DNA of 56,181 nucleotides from Pasteurellaceae bacterium LFhippo2. GTDB lineage: Bacteria; Pseudomonadota; Gammaproteobacteria; Enterobacterales; Pasteurellaceae. The position numbers were made by a program, and so were the translations under genes. Shown here one piece after another: positions 16,424-24,154 of the stretch. The stretch covers positions 1-56,181 of the forward strand of contig LEKJ01000017.1 of the NCBI GenBank assembly GCA_029852775.1, given 5' to 3'. Each line of letters begins with the position of its first letter. Position 1 is the first letter of the stretch. The notes below the pieces were generated by a model. That model saw only the letters and a list, made by a program, of their open reading frames with translations, did no database searches and was not told the DNA's origin.

Positions 16424-17368
16424 TTAAAATTTAATTGGTGTTGCAGTACGCTCTAACACTTCAAGCAACTCACTAATGTTTTGTTTGCCTTGTGTTTTTA
16501 ACCATTCACGCGCAGCATCAACACCTGCGGTTTTGTAAGTATCCGCACCACCTGCCCACGTTGCACGTCCGCAAAGCACGCCATTAAATTGGCTACCAGC
16601 ATCTTTCGCAAACTCTAACGTTTGTTGGAATAATTTCGCTGAAACCCCTGCACTTAGGAAGATAAATGGTAATGGAGTTGCTTCGCTTTGTGCTTTGAAT
16701 AATGCTTTCGCTTCTTCTTGAGTATGTAGTACTTCACCTTCTGCGAAGCCTTCTACGTAACTCATTACAACTGGCACTTCTACTTTTAACACATCCACAC
16801 CAAAGCGTTTATCCGCAAAGAATTTCATCGCACCAATCACTTTATGTGCTTTTACTTTTGCGTTATATACTTTATCTTCGTTTGCACCGTCGTAAGTTAA
16901 AATTTCTAAGAACAGTGGCAATTGCTCTGCATTACATTCTGATGCAACACGCTCAACGAATGCCGCTTTACGGTCATTAATTTCTGCAGGTTCATCCACA
17001 TCAAAATAGATTAATAATTTAACCGCTTCTGCGCCTTTCTCTTTTAAGCGAAGTACAGACACATCGTCAATTAAATCAGGATAGCGACCTACTGCAGTTT
17101 TATCGTAACCTGTTTTTTCGTAAGCCATAATTAAACCGCAATTATCATCACGTTTGCCAGCTGCCGCCCAACCAAATTCAGGGTCTAACAAGATTGAAGA
17201 TGCGTAAGGCGTAAGTTCTTGTGAAATTAAGGTTTTAAATTCACTTACTTGATCAAAAGTAATGTCATCGCCCATCATTCGACGTAATGCACCGCGTTGG
17301 TCAATCGCTAACGCCGCAATCACGCCATCTTTTGTGCAAAGTTTTTTGAGATAGTCTTGTTTAGTCAT
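16424..17368 (-). CDS. lacD: Tagatose-1,6-bisphosphate aldolase
   Basis: Class I (Schiff-base) aldolase that splits tagatose 1,6-bisphosphate to dihydroxyacetone phosphate and glyceraldehyde 3-phosphate. The 314-residue protein has the LacD hallmarks ALAIDQRGALRRMM at the start, LLDPEFGW, and VDVLKVEVPVVMSYVEG containing the probable Schiff-base lysine. The ATG at 17366-17368 is preferred: GGAG lies six bases before it, while the in-frame ATG six bases upstream abuts the ribosome site. LacD is typical of Gram-positive lactose/galactose pathways, whereas enteric aga clusters use the class II enzymes GatY/KbaY, so its presence here points to gene transfer or replacement. No tagatose-6-phosphate kinase gene is in the operon; an unlinked kinase must supply its substrate. 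Confidence 0.93.
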   Translation of the reverse strand: MTKQDYLKKLCTKDGVIAALAIDQRGALRRMMGDDITFDQVSEFKTLISQELTPYASSILLDPEFGWAAAGKRDDNCGLIMAYEKTGYDKTAVGRYPDLIDDVSVLRLKEKGAEAVKLLIYFDVDEPAEINDRKAAFVERVASECNAEQLPLFLEILTYDGANEDKVYNAKVKAHKVIGAMKFFADKRFGVDVLKVEVPVVMSYVEGFAEGEVLHTQEEAKALFKAQSEATPLPFIFLSAGVSAKLFQQTLEFAKDAGSQFNGVLCGRATWAGGADTYKTAGVDAAREWLKTQGKQNISELLEVLERTATPIKF

Positions 17369-17388
17369 TTTCATCTCCTGTAATTTTT

Positions 17389-17775
17389 TTATTCATCATC
17401 ACCGCTTGTAAGCGCTTTTAACTGCTCACCAACGTCTTTAATTTGATCACGTGCATTTTCAATTAAGCCATCAGTGCCTTCTTCACTGACATAGCTAATT
17501 ACCATTGGTAAGTTCATACCGCTATATAAACCTGATAATTGTGGTAAGAAGCGCATTGCCACATTGCAAGGCGTACCGCCCATAATGTCGCAGAACACTA
17601 CGATTTCACCTTCTGCTTTTGCTAACGCTTGTTCAAATTTTAATTTGAAATCATCTGACCCTTCGTGTGGGTATAAGCAAACGGTTTGTGCATTTGGGAT
17701 TTCACCTAAAATCATCTCTGCAGTTTCGAGTAATCCTTCGGCAAATTCACCGTGACTGATTAAAATTAAGCTCAT
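17389..17775 (-). CDS. PTS mannose-family EIIA component
   Basis: Cytoplasmic phosphocarrier of a mannose-class phosphotransferase system. It takes phosphate from HPr on His8 (LISHGEFAEGL) and passes it to EIIB. The 128 residues form a single EIIA-Man domain, with CDIMGGTPCNVA as the conserved loop. The start has GGAG eight bases upstream. It sits between the GH35 gene and lacD, apart from its EIIB-EIIC-EIID partners, in the same transcription unit. Confidence 0.93.
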   Translation of the reverse strand: MSLILISHGEFAEGLLETAEMILGEIPNAQTVCLYPHEGSDDFKLKFEQALAKAEGEIVVFCDIMGGTPCNVAMRFLPQLSGLYSGMNLPMVISYVSEEGTDGLIENARDQIKDVGEQLKALTSGDDE

Positions 17776-17809
17776 AGTTTTTCTCCTTCAATTTGTTGAA
17801 TTTATTATC

Positions 17810-17858
17810 GTAGGGGCGTACTGCTTACGCCCGCAGGCTTGTGCAACGCGCCCCTACA
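17810..17858. repeat. Diverged 49-bp double-hairpin repeat inside the operon
   Basis: It starts GTAGGGGCGTACTGCTTACG and ends CGCCCCTACA: same layout as 3452-3501 but with changed cores, and the left hairpin is kept (GGGCGTA...TACGCCC). It occupies most of the gap between the GH35 stop (17868) and the EIIA start (17775), so it is transcribed within the operon. Confidence 0.85.
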
Positions 17859-17867
17859 AGTGATGTA

Positions 17868-19667
17868 TTACAAATTCTTCGTCGTTAATTCTTTATAAAT
17901 CGGCTCTGCGCTAAAAGCTAATTCGTTGATCTCTACCCCTTCGGTTTCAAACACAATAATGCTGTTATCACCTTTTTTCAGGAATGGCGCTGGCACATAT
18001 AAATAGCAAGTTGGGCCTTCAGACCAATAGCGTCCTAAGTTTTCGCCGTTTACCACAATAATGCCCTTACCAAATTTGCTGGTATCAATAAAGGTATCTT
18101 GTGGCTCTTCATCAAGTTGTAGATTAAATTGATAGAAAGACGGTGCTTGCGTATCAGCTGGTTGGCTGAAGTCGATTTGATCTAATCGATCAAAGTTGAT
18201 TGCATAGTGTTCCCAACCTGTATGGAAATGGAGATCTAACACAGCCCCTGAACGAATCCCTTTGTGTTGGGTTGGTGCAAGCATTTTTCCGCCATAATTA
18301 ACACGCCCCATATTCTCAACCAACAGATCAAGTTGGAAAGGACCATTCGGGGTTTGAAGCATAATGTCTTGCCCAATTTCGTGCTGATATTGGGTTGTAA
18401 CGAACTTATGATCGTTATAGACCTGTACTCGATCTCGCGCTTGGAAAATACGCAGTTTGATCTCATCACTGTAAGCGGTCGGTTTAGCACGATAAAGTAC
18501 ATAACCGTAGTAATGCCCTAATTGCTCCATCGTTTGGGTATAAGGGCTAACAAAACGCTCGCTAACTTGCTCAAGGGTATTAAACAGTGAAACCGAATTT
18601 TGCGCTTTTAAGGTTGGATAAGCCTTAATTTGTGGCAGAATTGGATCTGCAATTGGGCTTGCATCTGGATATTGGGCAAGCAATTTTTGCAATAGATAAT
18701 ACTTCTCTGACGGCTCGCCCCACTCTCTAACCGGCGCATCATAGTCGTAAGAAGTAACTTGTGGTAAATCGGTATCTAAACGCGCAGAACAGCCACTCCA
18801 GAAACCAAAGTTAGTACCACCTTGGAACATATAGAAATTGATACTAGCGCGATCTAATAACTCTTTAGTGCAATCAACTAGATCTTGCGCATCACGTTTG
18901 ATGACAGGCTCTTTCCAACGGTTAAACCAACCGTCCCAAAACTCCATACACATTAATGGATAAGATTTTCCGTGATTATCCATATAACGTTGTAATTCAT
19001 CTAAGTTCATATTTGAACGAGAGCCAAAGTTACCTGTCGGCAGAATATCATCATCAATTAATGCGCCTGCTTCTAAGGCATTTTGCCACGCCCCATCTGA
19101 TGTAAAGAGTGGAACGCTGATCTCATATTTGAGCATAATGTCGCGAATAGCACGTAGATAGTCTTTATCATTACCGAATGAGCCATACTCATTTTCGATC
19201 TGCACCATTAAGATATTACCGCCTTCGGTAAATTGGAAAGGTTTTACTAAAGGTAATAATTTTGAGAAATAACGATCGACTTCAGCTAAGAACAGTGGAT
19301 CATTTTGACGGAAACGGATATTTGGATTATTGAGTAACCACGCAGGCAAGCCCCCAAATTCCCATTCAGCACAAATATAAGGGGTTGGGCGTAAAATCAC
19401 ATATAGACCAAGGTCTTGGGCTGTTTGCAAAAATTTGGCTAAATCTGCCTGCTTGTCGAAGTTGAATGTATTTGGTTTTGGTTGGTGTAGGTTCCAAGCG
19501 ACATAGGTTTCGACTGTGTTACAGCCCATCGCTTTTAAGTTGTATAGGGTTTTATACCAGTACTCTGGCACAATACGGAAGTAATGAACGGCACCTGAAA
19601 TAATTTTAAATGGCTTACCGTTAAGTAAGAAATCTTTTTCACCGATTTCAAATTGGAATTTTTGCAT
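17868..19667 (-). CDS. GH35 beta-galactosidase, intracellular (BgaC-like)
   Basis: Family 35 glycosidase releasing terminal beta-galactose. The GH35 signature GGNILMVQIENEYG carries the acid/base Glu160, and Glu242 in CMEFWDGW is the expected nucleophile. An N-terminal TIM barrel (to about 320) is followed by beta-sandwich domains (to 599). There is no signal peptide, so it acts in the cytoplasm. Streptococcal BgaC, which also sits beside a mannose-class PTS and agaS, prefers Gal-beta-1,3-GlcNAc; by analogy this enzyme may cut lacto-N-biose or galacto-N-biose units of host mucin and glycolipids, possibly after phosphorylating uptake. The specificity is inferred. A GGGGG ribosome site precedes the ATG. 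Confidence 0.92.
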   Translation of the reverse strand: MQKFQFEIGEKDFLLNGKPFKIISGAVHYFRIVPEYWYKTLYNLKAMGCNTVETYVAWNLHQPKPNTFNFDKQADLAKFLQTAQDLGLYVILRPTPYICAEWEFGGLPAWLLNNPNIRFRQNDPLFLAEVDRYFSKLLPLVKPFQFTEGGNILMVQIENEYGSFGNDKDYLRAIRDIMLKYEISVPLFTSDGAWQNALEAGALIDDDILPTGNFGSRSNMNLDELQRYMDNHGKSYPLMCMEFWDGWFNRWKEPVIKRDAQDLVDCTKELLDRASINFYMFQGGTNFGFWSGCSARLDTDLPQVTSYDYDAPVREWGEPSEKYYLLQKLLAQYPDASPIADPILPQIKAYPTLKAQNSVSLFNTLEQVSERFVSPYTQTMEQLGHYYGYVLYRAKPTAYSDEIKLRIFQARDRVQVYNDHKFVTTQYQHEIGQDIMLQTPNGPFQLDLLVENMGRVNYGGKMLAPTQHKGIRSGAVLDLHFHTGWEHYAINFDRLDQIDFSQPADTQAPSFYQFNLQLDEEPQDTFIDTSKFGKGIIVVNGENLGRYWSEGPTCYLYVPAPFLKKGDNSIIVFETEGVEINELAFSAEPIYKELTTKNL

Positions 19668-19682
19668 ATATCCCCCTTTAAA

Positions 19683-19756
19683 TTTTTCGAAATACGTTCA
19701 CACAAACTCATTTCGAAAAACTTAAAAACTGTGGCGTGCACCCTTTGTGCACGCCA
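19683..19756 (-). promoter_or_regulatory. Inverted TTTCGAAA sites and hairpin between EIID and the GH35 gene
   Basis: A strong hairpin TGGCGTGCAC-CCTTT-GTGCACGCCA (19732-19756) follows the EIID stop at 19770. Next comes a perfect inverted pair TTTTTCGAAAT/ATTTCGAAAAA (19683-19693, 19710-19720) 15-53 bases before the GH35 start. The TCGAAA core resembles the TCGAAAG repeats upstream of agaR. Inference: an internal attenuation point plus a second regulated site for GH35-EIIA-lacD. Confidence 0.5.
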
Positions 19757-19769
19757 AGTTGTAATTTGA

Positions 19770-20606
19770 TTAGCCTTTCGCTAAGAATCCTGCCCAAGAG
19801 AGTAAGATACATAATGCGATGATAATCATAATCGCTTTGTTAGAGTTCATTTTCGGTCTGCCGAGTAACCAGTAGATGAAGAACACCACTAACGCTGGTA
19901 CTAAGCGTGGTAAGATTAAGTCTAAGTTCGCTTGCGCTGAAACCACTTTCTCACCGATAGTCGCAGTAAATGGTACTTTGACGTTAACCATCGTCGCACA
20001 CATCACACCTACTACGAACACCCCTAATACAGTTGCTGCATTAGTTAAAGCGTTAAGTTTGTGGCCTAAGTTAGTTACAAGGTTTACACCTTCACGATAT
20101 GCCACTTTAAGTTGTACCCAACGGAACACCATAGTTGCAATCGCAACTGCTACCCATAAACCTACACCTAATGGGTTACCGTTTACCGCCATTGTTGCAG
20201 CGATAGCACCCATAATTGCTGGGATAAGAGAACCGAAAATCGCATCACCAATCGCTGCAAATGGACCCATTAAACCAGATTTAATACCTGCAACAGTTTC
20301 TAATGACTCATTACCTTGTTTTTCTTCTAACGCTAAGTCGATACCTTTAACGATAGTGTTAAAGAATGGGCTAGTGTTGAAGAACTGGTTGTGAGTAACC
20401 ATTGCTTCTTGTAGTTCAGGAGTATTGTCACCATACATTTTGCGAAGTTGCGGTAACATAATCCATAAGTAACCTGAACCTTGCATACGCTCGTAGTTCC
20501 AACCTAATTGGTTGAAGAATAAGCTACGAATATTTACTTGGCGGAAATCTTCTTCTGTAAGTTTATAGTTACGTGGATTTCCTAATTGTGTATTAGAGTT
20601 CGTCAT
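19770..20606 (-). CDS. PTS mannose-family EIID component
   Basis: Membrane subunit EIID of the mannose-class PTS, which forms the sugar channel with EIIC. The protein has the family start LTEEDFRQVNIRSLFFNQLGWNYERMQ, FGSLIPAIMGAI, and a hydrophobic C-terminus (ALVVFFIYWLLG, AIMIIIALCILLSWAGFLA). I set the start at the ATG 20604-20606 (MTNSNTQLGN), which has AGGAG nine bases upstream, instead of an upstream codon at 20660 that would overlap EIIC by 68 bases. With this start the overlap with the EIIC stop is 14 bases, so translation is coupled. Length is 278 residues. Confidence 0.93.
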   Translation of the reverse strand: MTNSNTQLGNPRNYKLTEEDFRQVNIRSLFFNQLGWNYERMQGSGYLWIMLPQLRKMYGDNTPELQEAMVTHNQFFNTSPFFNTIVKGIDLALEEKQGNESLETVAGIKSGLMGPFAAIGDAIFGSLIPAIMGAIAATMAVNGNPLGVGLWVAVAIATMVFRWVQLKVAYREGVNLVTNLGHKLNALTNAATVLGVFVVGVMCATMVNVKVPFTATIGEKVVSAQANLDLILPRLVPALVVFFIYWLLGRPKMNSNKAIMIIIALCILLSWAGFLAKG

Positions 20607-21465
20607 CTTCAATTTCTCCTGTTGCAGAAGTTGATTTTTTCGCTGGAGTTGCTGAACCACCTTCCACGCTACGTTGGTAAACCATATAAGCGAATGCGAA
20701 ACCGATTGCTGCCATTGCTAACATTGGAACACTATTGATATTGTTGCTCACACCTGCTGCTGAGCTTGCTGCAGTTACGTTACCGAATAAGGTAATGAAG
20801 ATTGCAGTTAACGCGAATGAGAGGATTAGGTAAGCAATATGACGTTTGGTTGGTAAGTAACGTAATAAGATTGCGAAACCTAGAGCTGGTAATACGCCAC
20901 CTGCTACTGTTAAACCATCTGCGATAACTTTTAAGAAGCCAGATTGCATTGCTTCTGCTAGGCTTGCCACGAATGGACCACCGAACACTAACGCTAAGAA
21001 GATTGGTAATGCACGTGATAGACCCCAAGCAACAGAACCTAATAAGTAGTTCACAGTAATTGCATTATAAGCATGGTCTTGGATATTTTTATCGATACGG
21101 TGAGCGAAGAACACGTTTGACATTCTCGCTAAGATATCGGTATAAACCATTAACGCTGCAATTGGCACTGCTAAAGTAGTTAATGCTAATTGTGGATCCA
21201 TACCTGCTGATACAGAGAATGCAGTTGCGATAACTGTACCAGAGTTAGCATCGATACGAGATGCACCACCGAATGTACCTACACCAAGCACGGTAAGTTG
21301 CATTGAACCACCGATGAGCAATCCTGTAGTCAAATCGCCCATAATTAAACCTGTTATAAAGCCTGCAAAAACAGGTGAACCTGCGCTCGATACGATTGTG
21401 AGTTCGTCTAAAATTTGATAAAACGCATAGATCGTTATCAAAAGTATTTGCCACCACTCGATCAT
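20593..21465 (-). CDS. PTS mannose-family EIIC component
   Basis: Integral-membrane sugar permease EIIC (290 residues) with many hydrophobic segments and family motifs AGFITGLIMGDLTTGLLIGGSMQL and GVGTFGGASRIDANSGT. The ribosome site AGGAG is eight bases before the ATG. The charged C-terminal tail (KKSTSATGEIEDDEL) overlaps the EIID start. Together with EIIB, EIID and EIIA it should import and phosphorylate an amino sugar or galactose-containing sugar; the AgaVWEF/GadVWEF-type context favours (N-acetyl)galactosamine or a related disaccharide. Confidence 0.93.
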   Translation of the reverse strand: MIEWWQILLITIYAFYQILDELTIVSSAGSPVFAGFITGLIMGDLTTGLLIGGSMQLTVLGVGTFGGASRIDANSGTVIATAFSVSAGMDPQLALTTLAVPIAALMVYTDILARMSNVFFAHRIDKNIQDHAYNAITVNYLLGSVAWGLSRALPIFLALVFGGPFVASLAEAMQSGFLKVIADGLTVAGGVLPALGFAILLRYLPTKRHIAYLILSFALTAIFITLFGNVTAASSAAGVSNNINSVPMLAMAAIGFAFAYMVYQRSVEGGSATPAKKSTSATGEIEDDEL

Positions 21466-21478
21466 AATCTTAACTCCT

Positions 21479-21952
21479 CTATAAAAGTTTCATTAAATCG
21501 ACTTTCTCTTCGTTCGGTACGAGCTGAGCAGTCAGGCTAATACCTTTCGCAGAAAGTTTTCTAAACACTTCCACATCATCTTCAGTTACGTGAACTGTTT
21601 TTCTGATTGCTCGTGTTAGATCAGTTTTTGGTAAGTTACCTGCATTGATTTCAGGTAAATTTACTCCCTTCTCCACTAACTGTAATAAAGTTTGTGGATT
21701 ACGCGTTACCAACAGAACGCGTTGCGAGTCGTAGCGTCCTTCGTTGATATTGTTAGCAGCCTTCTCTACCGTAAGCACGCTTAAATTTACGCCTGCAGGA
21801 CAAGCTAAACGTAAGCCCGCTTTATCAATATCATTGTTTGCAGCGATTTCATCAACCACCATAATACGTGTGATATTGAGGTATGAAGTCCACAAGTTAG
21901 CAACTTGCCCGTGGATTAAACGAGCGTCAATTCGAACATTGAGAATTGCCAT
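21479..21952 (-). CDS. PTS mannose/sorbose-family EIIB component
   Basis: Cytoplasmic EIIB subunit of 157 residues. The phosphorylated histidine is His14 in IDARLIHGQVANLW, and MVVDEIAANND follows as in AgaV/SorB proteins. An AAGGAG site precedes the start. It lies 13 bases upstream of EIIC and follows agaS, so the sugar phosphate produced by the transporter is made next to the enzyme predicted to use it. Confidence 0.94.
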   Translation of the reverse strand: MAILNVRIDARLIHGQVANLWTSYLNITRIMVVDEIAANNDIDKAGLRLACPAGVNLSVLTVEKAANNINEGRYDSQRVLLVTRNPQTLLQLVEKGVNLPEINAGNLPKTDLTRAIRKTVHVTEDDVEVFRKLSAKGISLTAQLVPNEEKVDLMKLL

Positions 21953-21968
21953 ATTGGTCTCCTTTAGT

Positions 21969-23102
21969 TTACTTATATGAATAAAGAGTTACACCTTGAA
22001 CTACGCGATTCACCTCCCCTGTCGGACAAGGATTATCAGTGGTATAGCCAAGATATAAAGAACTGTAAAATGCGTATAGTTGCCCGATAACTAAATATGG
22101 GAATACACGCGCCGCATCATCTAATTTGCAAATTTCTGCCTTAAACTCACCGCTTGTATCACCGACTAACACCACTTTATGTGCTTTTTGGTCGCGAGCT
22201 AATTCATTGTATAAATCGCGGTCGTATTGTGCGGTGTAAGCATTTTGAGAAAGATAGACGAAAATAAGTGTTTCATTTTGAACCAAAGATTTAGGCCCGT
22301 GACGGAACCCCATCGCTGATTCAAAGAACCCTAAGCGTTCGCCAGCAGTAAGTTCGAGTAGTTTTAATGAGACTTCGCGAGCAAGGCCTTGGAAGTGACC
22401 ACTGCCTAGATACACAATGCGTTTTAACGGTAAGTGAGCAAGTTTTTGAATAGTTTGAATATCAGACGTTAAAAGCTGTTCTGTCACACCTGCGAATTGC
22501 TCAACCCACGCTTTATTGAAATGTTCTGGTACTAATGAAAGTAGCGCGGCTACCATCATACTGCTTGCACTTGACGTCATCGCAAAACCTTGATCGTGCG
22601 TTGAATCAGGTAATGCTAGTGGATAAGCGGTTTCATTATCGCTACATTTTACAAATAATGCCCCTTTCACATTATTTGTGATTGCTAGATGATAAGCTTC
22701 TTTTACGATGTCATTCACACGGTCAACCGCACCGATACTTTCAGGGCTATTACCTGAACGCGCAAATGACACTAATAAGGTTGGTTTATCTTCGAAAAGA
22801 TATTGATAAGGACTCGAAACTAAATCGGTACTTGCGATAGCTTCTATTACACAGCCTAATTTTTCACTGAGAATAGGCGCGACAATTTCACCGATAAATG
22901 CAGAAGTACCTGCACCCGTAAAGATGATTCGCAATTCACCCTTTTTAGCTCTTGCAACAAGCGGTTGAACAAAATTCGCAATATCAGAATTTAACACAAT
23001 ATCAGCGGTTTCACGCCAAGCGTGTGGCTGTTGGTTAATCTCTTTGGCTGTCCAAAACGCTTTTTGCTTTTCAAGAGATTGATTAGAAATATTGAGGATC
23101 AT
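21969..23102 (-). CDS. agaS: AgaS: galactosamine-6-phosphate deaminase/isomerase
   Basis: SIS-domain enzyme of the AgaS family, which converts galactosamine 6-phosphate to tagatose 6-phosphate and ammonia. Two SIS domains are visible: the first with IIFTGAGTSAFIGEI and VSFARSGNSPES, the second with VYLGSGHFQGLAREVSLKLLEL, FRHGPKSL and GEVNRVVQGVTLY at the end. I chose the ATG 23100-23102 (MILNISNQSL); AGGGAAGG is close upstream, while the in-frame ATG at 23123 lacks such a site. Length is 377 residues. The product feeds a tagatose kinase (not in this operon) and LacD. No agaA deacetylase is present, so N-acetylated substrates would need an unlinked deacetylase. Confidence 0.93.
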   Translation of the reverse strand: MILNISNQSLEKQKAFWTAKEINQQPHAWRETADIVLNSDIANFVQPLVARAKKGELRIIFTGAGTSAFIGEIVAPILSEKLGCVIEAIASTDLVSSPYQYLFEDKPTLLVSFARSGNSPESIGAVDRVNDIVKEAYHLAITNNVKGALFVKCSDNETAYPLALPDSTHDQGFAMTSSASSMMVAALLSLVPEHFNKAWVEQFAGVTEQLLTSDIQTIQKLAHLPLKRIVYLGSGHFQGLAREVSLKLLELTAGERLGFFESAMGFRHGPKSLVQNETLIFVYLSQNAYTAQYDRDLYNELARDQKAHKVVLVGDTSGEFKAEICKLDDAARVFPYLVIGQLYAFYSSLYLGYTTDNPCPTGEVNRVVQGVTLYSYK

Positions 23103-23152
23103 TAGCCTTCCCTCACCATACAAATTATTGCCAGTAAGAAAAGAAAATGAGA

Positions 23153-23914
23153 TTAAACTATGATTACTTTTACGCCTTCATTTTCCAAGTAGTCACGATA
23201 ATTATTCGGTAACCCATCATCGGTAATCAGTACATCAATTTGGTTTGCTTTGCAAATCACAAAATTACTGTATTGGCCAAATTTACTTGAATCAGTTAAA
23301 ACGATAACTTGATCGGCAGCCTCACACATTAAACGATTTAAGTGAGCTTCTTGTTCATTAAAAGTGGTTACACCTTTAAATATGTCAAATCCATCGACGC
23401 CCAAGAAGACTTTATCAAAACGATTGAACTGCAAGTTCGTATCAGCTATCACACCAGAAAATGACATTGCATTTTTACGCAATACTCCACCTGTCATTCT
23501 GACTTCCACATTAGGACAACTAGCAAGCTCCATCGCAATATCCAAACCATTTGTCAAGACTGTTAGGCCCAAACCACCAAGATGACTTACGATTGCTTTC
23601 GTTGTTGTACCTGAATCTAAGATTATACGTTCACCGTCTTTAAGTAGACTAACGGCAACTTCTCCGATTCGCTGTTTTAACTCTGGATAATGAGTTCGTT
23701 TATCCGTTATTGAAAGTTCCGCGATTAATCTTGATTTTAATACTGCAAAACCGTGAGATCTTGTAATATGTCCTTGCTGTTCTAAATGATTTAAATCAGC
23801 TCGAATTGTTACAGTTGATACTCCAAAGTGTCTCGCTAATGCTTCAACTCTTTGACTATTGGTCTGTTGCAATAAAGCTAAAATTTCAGCGCGTCTTTCA
23901 ACGGTACTTTTCAT
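23153..23914 (-). CDS. agaR: DeoR-family repressor of the aga/lac operon
   Basis: Transcription regulator of the DeoR/AgaR family, 253 residues. The N-terminal helix-turn-helix reads RRAEILALLQQTNSQRVEALARHFGVSTVTIRADL. The C-terminal sugar-phosphate sensor domain has ILDSGTTTKAIVSHL, LTNGLDIAMEL and FLGVDGFD. The start is set at the ATG 23912-23914, which has AGGAG six to ten bases upstream; the longer frame to 23995 lacks a ribosome site and runs into the promoter and operators. It is the first gene of the operon, 50 bases before agaS, and probably represses the cluster until a sugar phosphate binds. Confidence 0.92.
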   Translation of the reverse strand: MKSTVERRAEILALLQQTNSQRVEALARHFGVSTVTIRADLNHLEQQGHITRSHGFAVLKSRLIAELSITDKRTHYPELKQRIGEVAVSLLKDGERIILDSGTTTKAIVSHLGGLGLTVLTNGLDIAMELASCPNVEVRMTGGVLRKNAMSFSGVIADTNLQFNRFDKVFLGVDGFDIFKGVTTFNEQEAHLNRLMCEAADQVIVLTDSSKFGQYSNFVICKANQIDVLITDDGLPNNYRDYLENEGVKVIIV

Positions 23915-23955
23915 TTTCTCTCCTAAAATCAAGCAACCACTACATACTACGATTG

Positions 23956-24028
23956 CTTTCGAGCGCAATACTACTCCTGAACAAAACAAATTCAATCGAA
24001 AGAGTTCGAAAGTGAGAAGTAGATCACA
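23956..24028 (-). promoter_or_regulatory. Operon promoter with TCGAAAG operators and CRP-like site
   Basis: On the minus strand -35 TTGAAT (23990-23995) and -10 TAGTAT (23968-23973) are 16 bp apart. The 7-mer TCGAAAG occurs at 23996-24002 and 24006-24012, and inverted at 23956-23962 near the expected transcription start; such TTTCG repeats suit a DeoR-type regulator. TGTGATCTACTTCTCA (24013-24028) matches the CRP consensus at nine of ten half-site positions and is centred about 60 bases upstream of the expected start, the class I activation position. This predicts catabolite control plus repression by AgaR. Confidence 0.6.
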
Positions 24029-24053
24029 CTAATTTACAAATAAAATTACAAAT

Positions 24054-24082
24054 AATAAAAAAGCCAGAGCATATTCTGGCTT
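24054..24082 (-). terminator. Rho-independent terminator after the AfuA-like gene
   Basis: On the minus strand the stem AAGCCAGA/TCTGGCTT is followed by a run of T residues (24054-24062 on the plus strand as A). It separates the binding-protein gene (stop at 24155) from the aga operon promoter. Confidence 0.85.
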
Positions 24083-24154
24083 TAGATAATAGAAATTCAA
24101 TTAACTATATGATAGCTAAAGAAATACAAAACTGACAAGATGCTTACAAACAAG

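Noticed and set aside
17810-17858. Rho-independent terminator splitting the aga operon after the GH35 gene
   Set aside because: No T-run follows on the minus strand, and EIIA downstream is needed by the transporter encoded upstream; a dispersed repeat is the simpler reading.
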